Source: Chaenocephalus aceratus
Lineage: Eukaryota > Chordata > Actinopteri > Perciformes > Channichthyidae
DNA length: 64,000 nucleotides
Reading direction: 5' to 3'
Assembly (NCBI GenBank): GCA_023974075.1
Contig: CM043787.1
Span: 34,319,718 to 34,383,717, forward strand
Part shown: positions 61,620 to 64,000 of the stretch, in pieces
Numbering within the stretch: the first letter of the stretch is position 1
How the letters are laid out: each line of letters opens with the position of its first letter
Program-made: the position numbers and the translations under genes
The notes under the pieces: model-generated
Databases searched by the model: none
Told to the model about the DNA's origin: nothing
The model's input: the letters and a program-made list of their open reading frames with translations, nothing else

Positions 61620-64000
61620 ACGTATTTCCTATTCAAGTTATTCAATGTAAAATTAAATGTATTATTTTATATGCTGATCTTCGTTTTTAGACACTTTAAA
61701 AGGCGTTGCGTTTAGAATAATTAATCTATTTGCATTGTTTATAATATATATAAAGATTTCAGATGATTATTTCCCCACAAGTTAACAATAGGGCATAACT
61801 GGTGCATAGAAAAAAAAGAGGACTGATGTACATTATTTGGTAAGCATTGAGAAAATTGAGGGGGTGGGTGAATAAATTCAGCATCTCTGTTTTCCTGTGA
61901 GGACTATCTGCAGCAGCAGCAGCACATTAATGCCACTATCAGCTACTATATCACCAGTCAAAGTGACAAATGGGCAGACAAGCGCCTCTCAAATATTCAG
62001 GGAGGGTGGAGTAGTGCAGGGGTGGTAATGGGTGATAGTGTTTTTCTCCATTTGGCAAAAGGACTTGATGTAACATTTGGGGAGAGATAGTTGAAACCAA
62101 AATAAAGCAGTGTCTGAAGGTCTGCATGTTTGCAATGTCTATATAACTATGTTTTTAGTGCGGAAAACAAAATTATTGTCTTATTGTCCCTTTCTCTGCA
62201 CCCCCCCACACACCACCCTCCCCATCTCCCCCATCATTCGGACAGCTGGAAACAGAATTCATCGATTCGTTCTGCTGCTTTTCTCTCTCCCAACTGCCCC
62301 ATTCCCCCACCATTCCCCAGTCCCCCTCGCTGTCGTAATAGGATCTGCAGGAATCATTCAAAGGCTAGATATAATTTACTGCTTGCCGTGCACAATACCC
62401 CTCCCCACTCTCACCCCCTTTCTCAATCGCACAAGGTGCCCTGCGGATGAACTAATCATACTTGAAATATTATTTCTGCTTCTTATTCCTCCATTTTATG
62501 AACAGCTCGTTTTTATGGTGCAATGGATTTAACCCCTGCCTGGACACTCACACCATGTGCAGAAGGAAAAGGAGGTGGTTGATAGGTGTGGGTGGAGAGA
62601 GAAATACATAAAAGCCTTTTTGTTTTATGTTTTTTGTTAACATTTCTCCTTCTGTTGTTAAAATACATTTGTATCTTACCCGAACCTTAATTTCCCTAGC
62701 TAATGACTTCATCTTACAAAATAAAACATTACTAAGGCAACACACAAACACAACCAGGAGCTCCACCGACAAAACTATTATAAAAAAGCAATTCCACAGG
62801 GTCTTTTACCCATGATCCCCATGCTCTCTTTATGCAATCCACATATTTGGACAAGTAACTCCTCTTCATTCATAATTATACAACGCAGTAAATGCTCTTA
62901 TGCATAACAGCCAATATTAGCATATGAGCTGTGCCGCTCGTTTGAAAAGAAAAAGAATGACAAGACATTTTAAAACATTCCCTCGCATGTGATGTAGCTA
63001 GCAAGACATTTGTTTTCTTTAAAAAACCTGCAGGCCCAGTATGCAAGTGTTGAATATACACGTTTTTATTTTAGTCACTTGGCAACATGATCTTTTTGAT
63101 GCTAAATGGAGAAAGCCAACAGAATTTGGTGAACAGTGGAAAATCAATGGAACTTCTATCAACATCTATTGATTTGGCACTTCATTGTTCATTGATCACT
63201 TGAGGTACAAGTGGTCTGGATTAATGTCTTCTAAAAATAACTGACACCATGAAATAATTACCCAAGCATGTATTTCCCTTTCTTTTAACTTGGTAAAAAT
63301 GGGATAATTGATTCATAACGTAACATACTTTTGAAACTAACATTAGATTGCATTTTTAAGTCCTCAGTTAGTTTCACTAGAATATATATTCCCTTAAATT
63401 GACATCATCTCAGGATGGTATTCTCATAGGGTCCACAGACAGAATATTAACAGTACACATCATTCTATTTTTTGGGTCAGCTATGTTTGAGGAATTGTCT
63501 TGTCTGATTTGTAAAACCCTAAACTGTCCCAAATCAATTATAACCTGACAAATGTGTTGCCTTATATTAATTTATTAAAGATTGTTCAGTATCTGCTGTT
63601 GATAAGAAATTGTAGCAGGGAAATCCTAAAAATATATCAGTTTTGCCAGTTCATAGTTTGCATTGATAAGTTTATTTGTAAATAAAGTTTTTATTAAAAG
63701 TCAGGCATTATGAATATGGTAAACCCAAAAAAAGGGTTGAAATGAATGGCCCAATATATTTTAATTGGATTTTATTTTAATCTGAAACATTGATATTGGT
63801 TTAGAAAAATCCAGTATCCACTGGGCAGCATTATTTTTAATTGCACATATTTGTGTAGCTTTCATACAGAGCTTTTTAAGGCTTTTGTGCCTGTTGAATT
63901 GCCAACGTTAAATCTTCTTTTGAATAGAGAAGAACCAGGTTTTTCATTGTGGTCTTAGTGATTCAGGAGTAGCCAATACACCATGTTGATTACAGATATA
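61620..64000. other. AT-rich DNA with one enhancer-like block
   Basis: No gene is recognised. About 62850-63010 is repeat-free and contains TTCATAATTATAC, CTTATGCATAACAGCC and AATATTAGCATATG, resembling the other enhancer-like blocks. A C/T-rich stretch lies at 62190-62330. Confidence 0.35.

Overview
The window looks like a teleost fish chromosome, most likely a percomorph. It is AT-rich and intron-like or intergenic, with long (GT)n arrays. The mobile elements are ones typical of fish genomes: several hAT families, a Tc1 copy, PIF/Harbinger, a TTAA-flanked Kolobok-like element, and LINE 3' tails ending in 'tataaataaacttgccttgcc' or 'ggattaataaag...atctt'. I could not support any intact cellular protein-coding gene, rRNA or tRNA. 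Almost every long open frame is either low-complexity or a chance frame. Every frame I do recognise belongs to a decayed transposon.

Layout. 1-17 kb: AT-rich unique DNA with three internally deleted hAT elements (1595-2786, 7822-9814, 13548-14704). Two copies of one LINE-type 3' end lie about 5 kb apart (11172-11375, 16050-16504). 17.07-17.79 kb: a small terminal-inverted-repeat element with four GTCCTC/GAGGAC palindromes. 18-32 kb: a gene desert without recognisable transposons. It holds several homeobox/POU-motif-rich blocks that look like conserved developmental enhancers (about 23.1-29.0 kb), simple repeats, and one perfect 16-bp-arm hairpin (28696-28734). 32.1-32.9 kb: a Kolobok-like element with perfect 15-bp terminal repeats and TTAA flanks. 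33-43 kb: unique AT-rich DNA plus one short interspersed repeat tail.

43.5-48 kb is a transposon graveyard. A LINE ORF2 C-terminus is split by a Harbinger element, which is itself split by a hAT element. A second, separate hAT (46566-47952) follows 0.5 kb later. 48.4-48.9 kb: a known-looking fish repeat with degenerate TTAGGG units between two (GT)n arrays. 54.1-57.7 kb: a Tc1 transposase pseudogene is interrupted by a hAT element and loses its 3' end. It abuts a further element that carries a minus-strand N-terminal exon of an uncharacterised transposon-associated protein family. Upstream of that exon lie CRE and NRF1 sites and a hairpin. 58-64 kb: AT-rich DNA with enhancer-like blocks and a LINE tail at 61.5 kb.

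Nothing here forms an operon or pathway. The main biology is the layered history of DNA transposons. Six unrelated-looking hAT copies each kept a BED-type zinc-finger exon while losing the catalytic domain. The desert also probably contains cis-regulatory DNA, which I infer from motif density only, since I could make no alignment.
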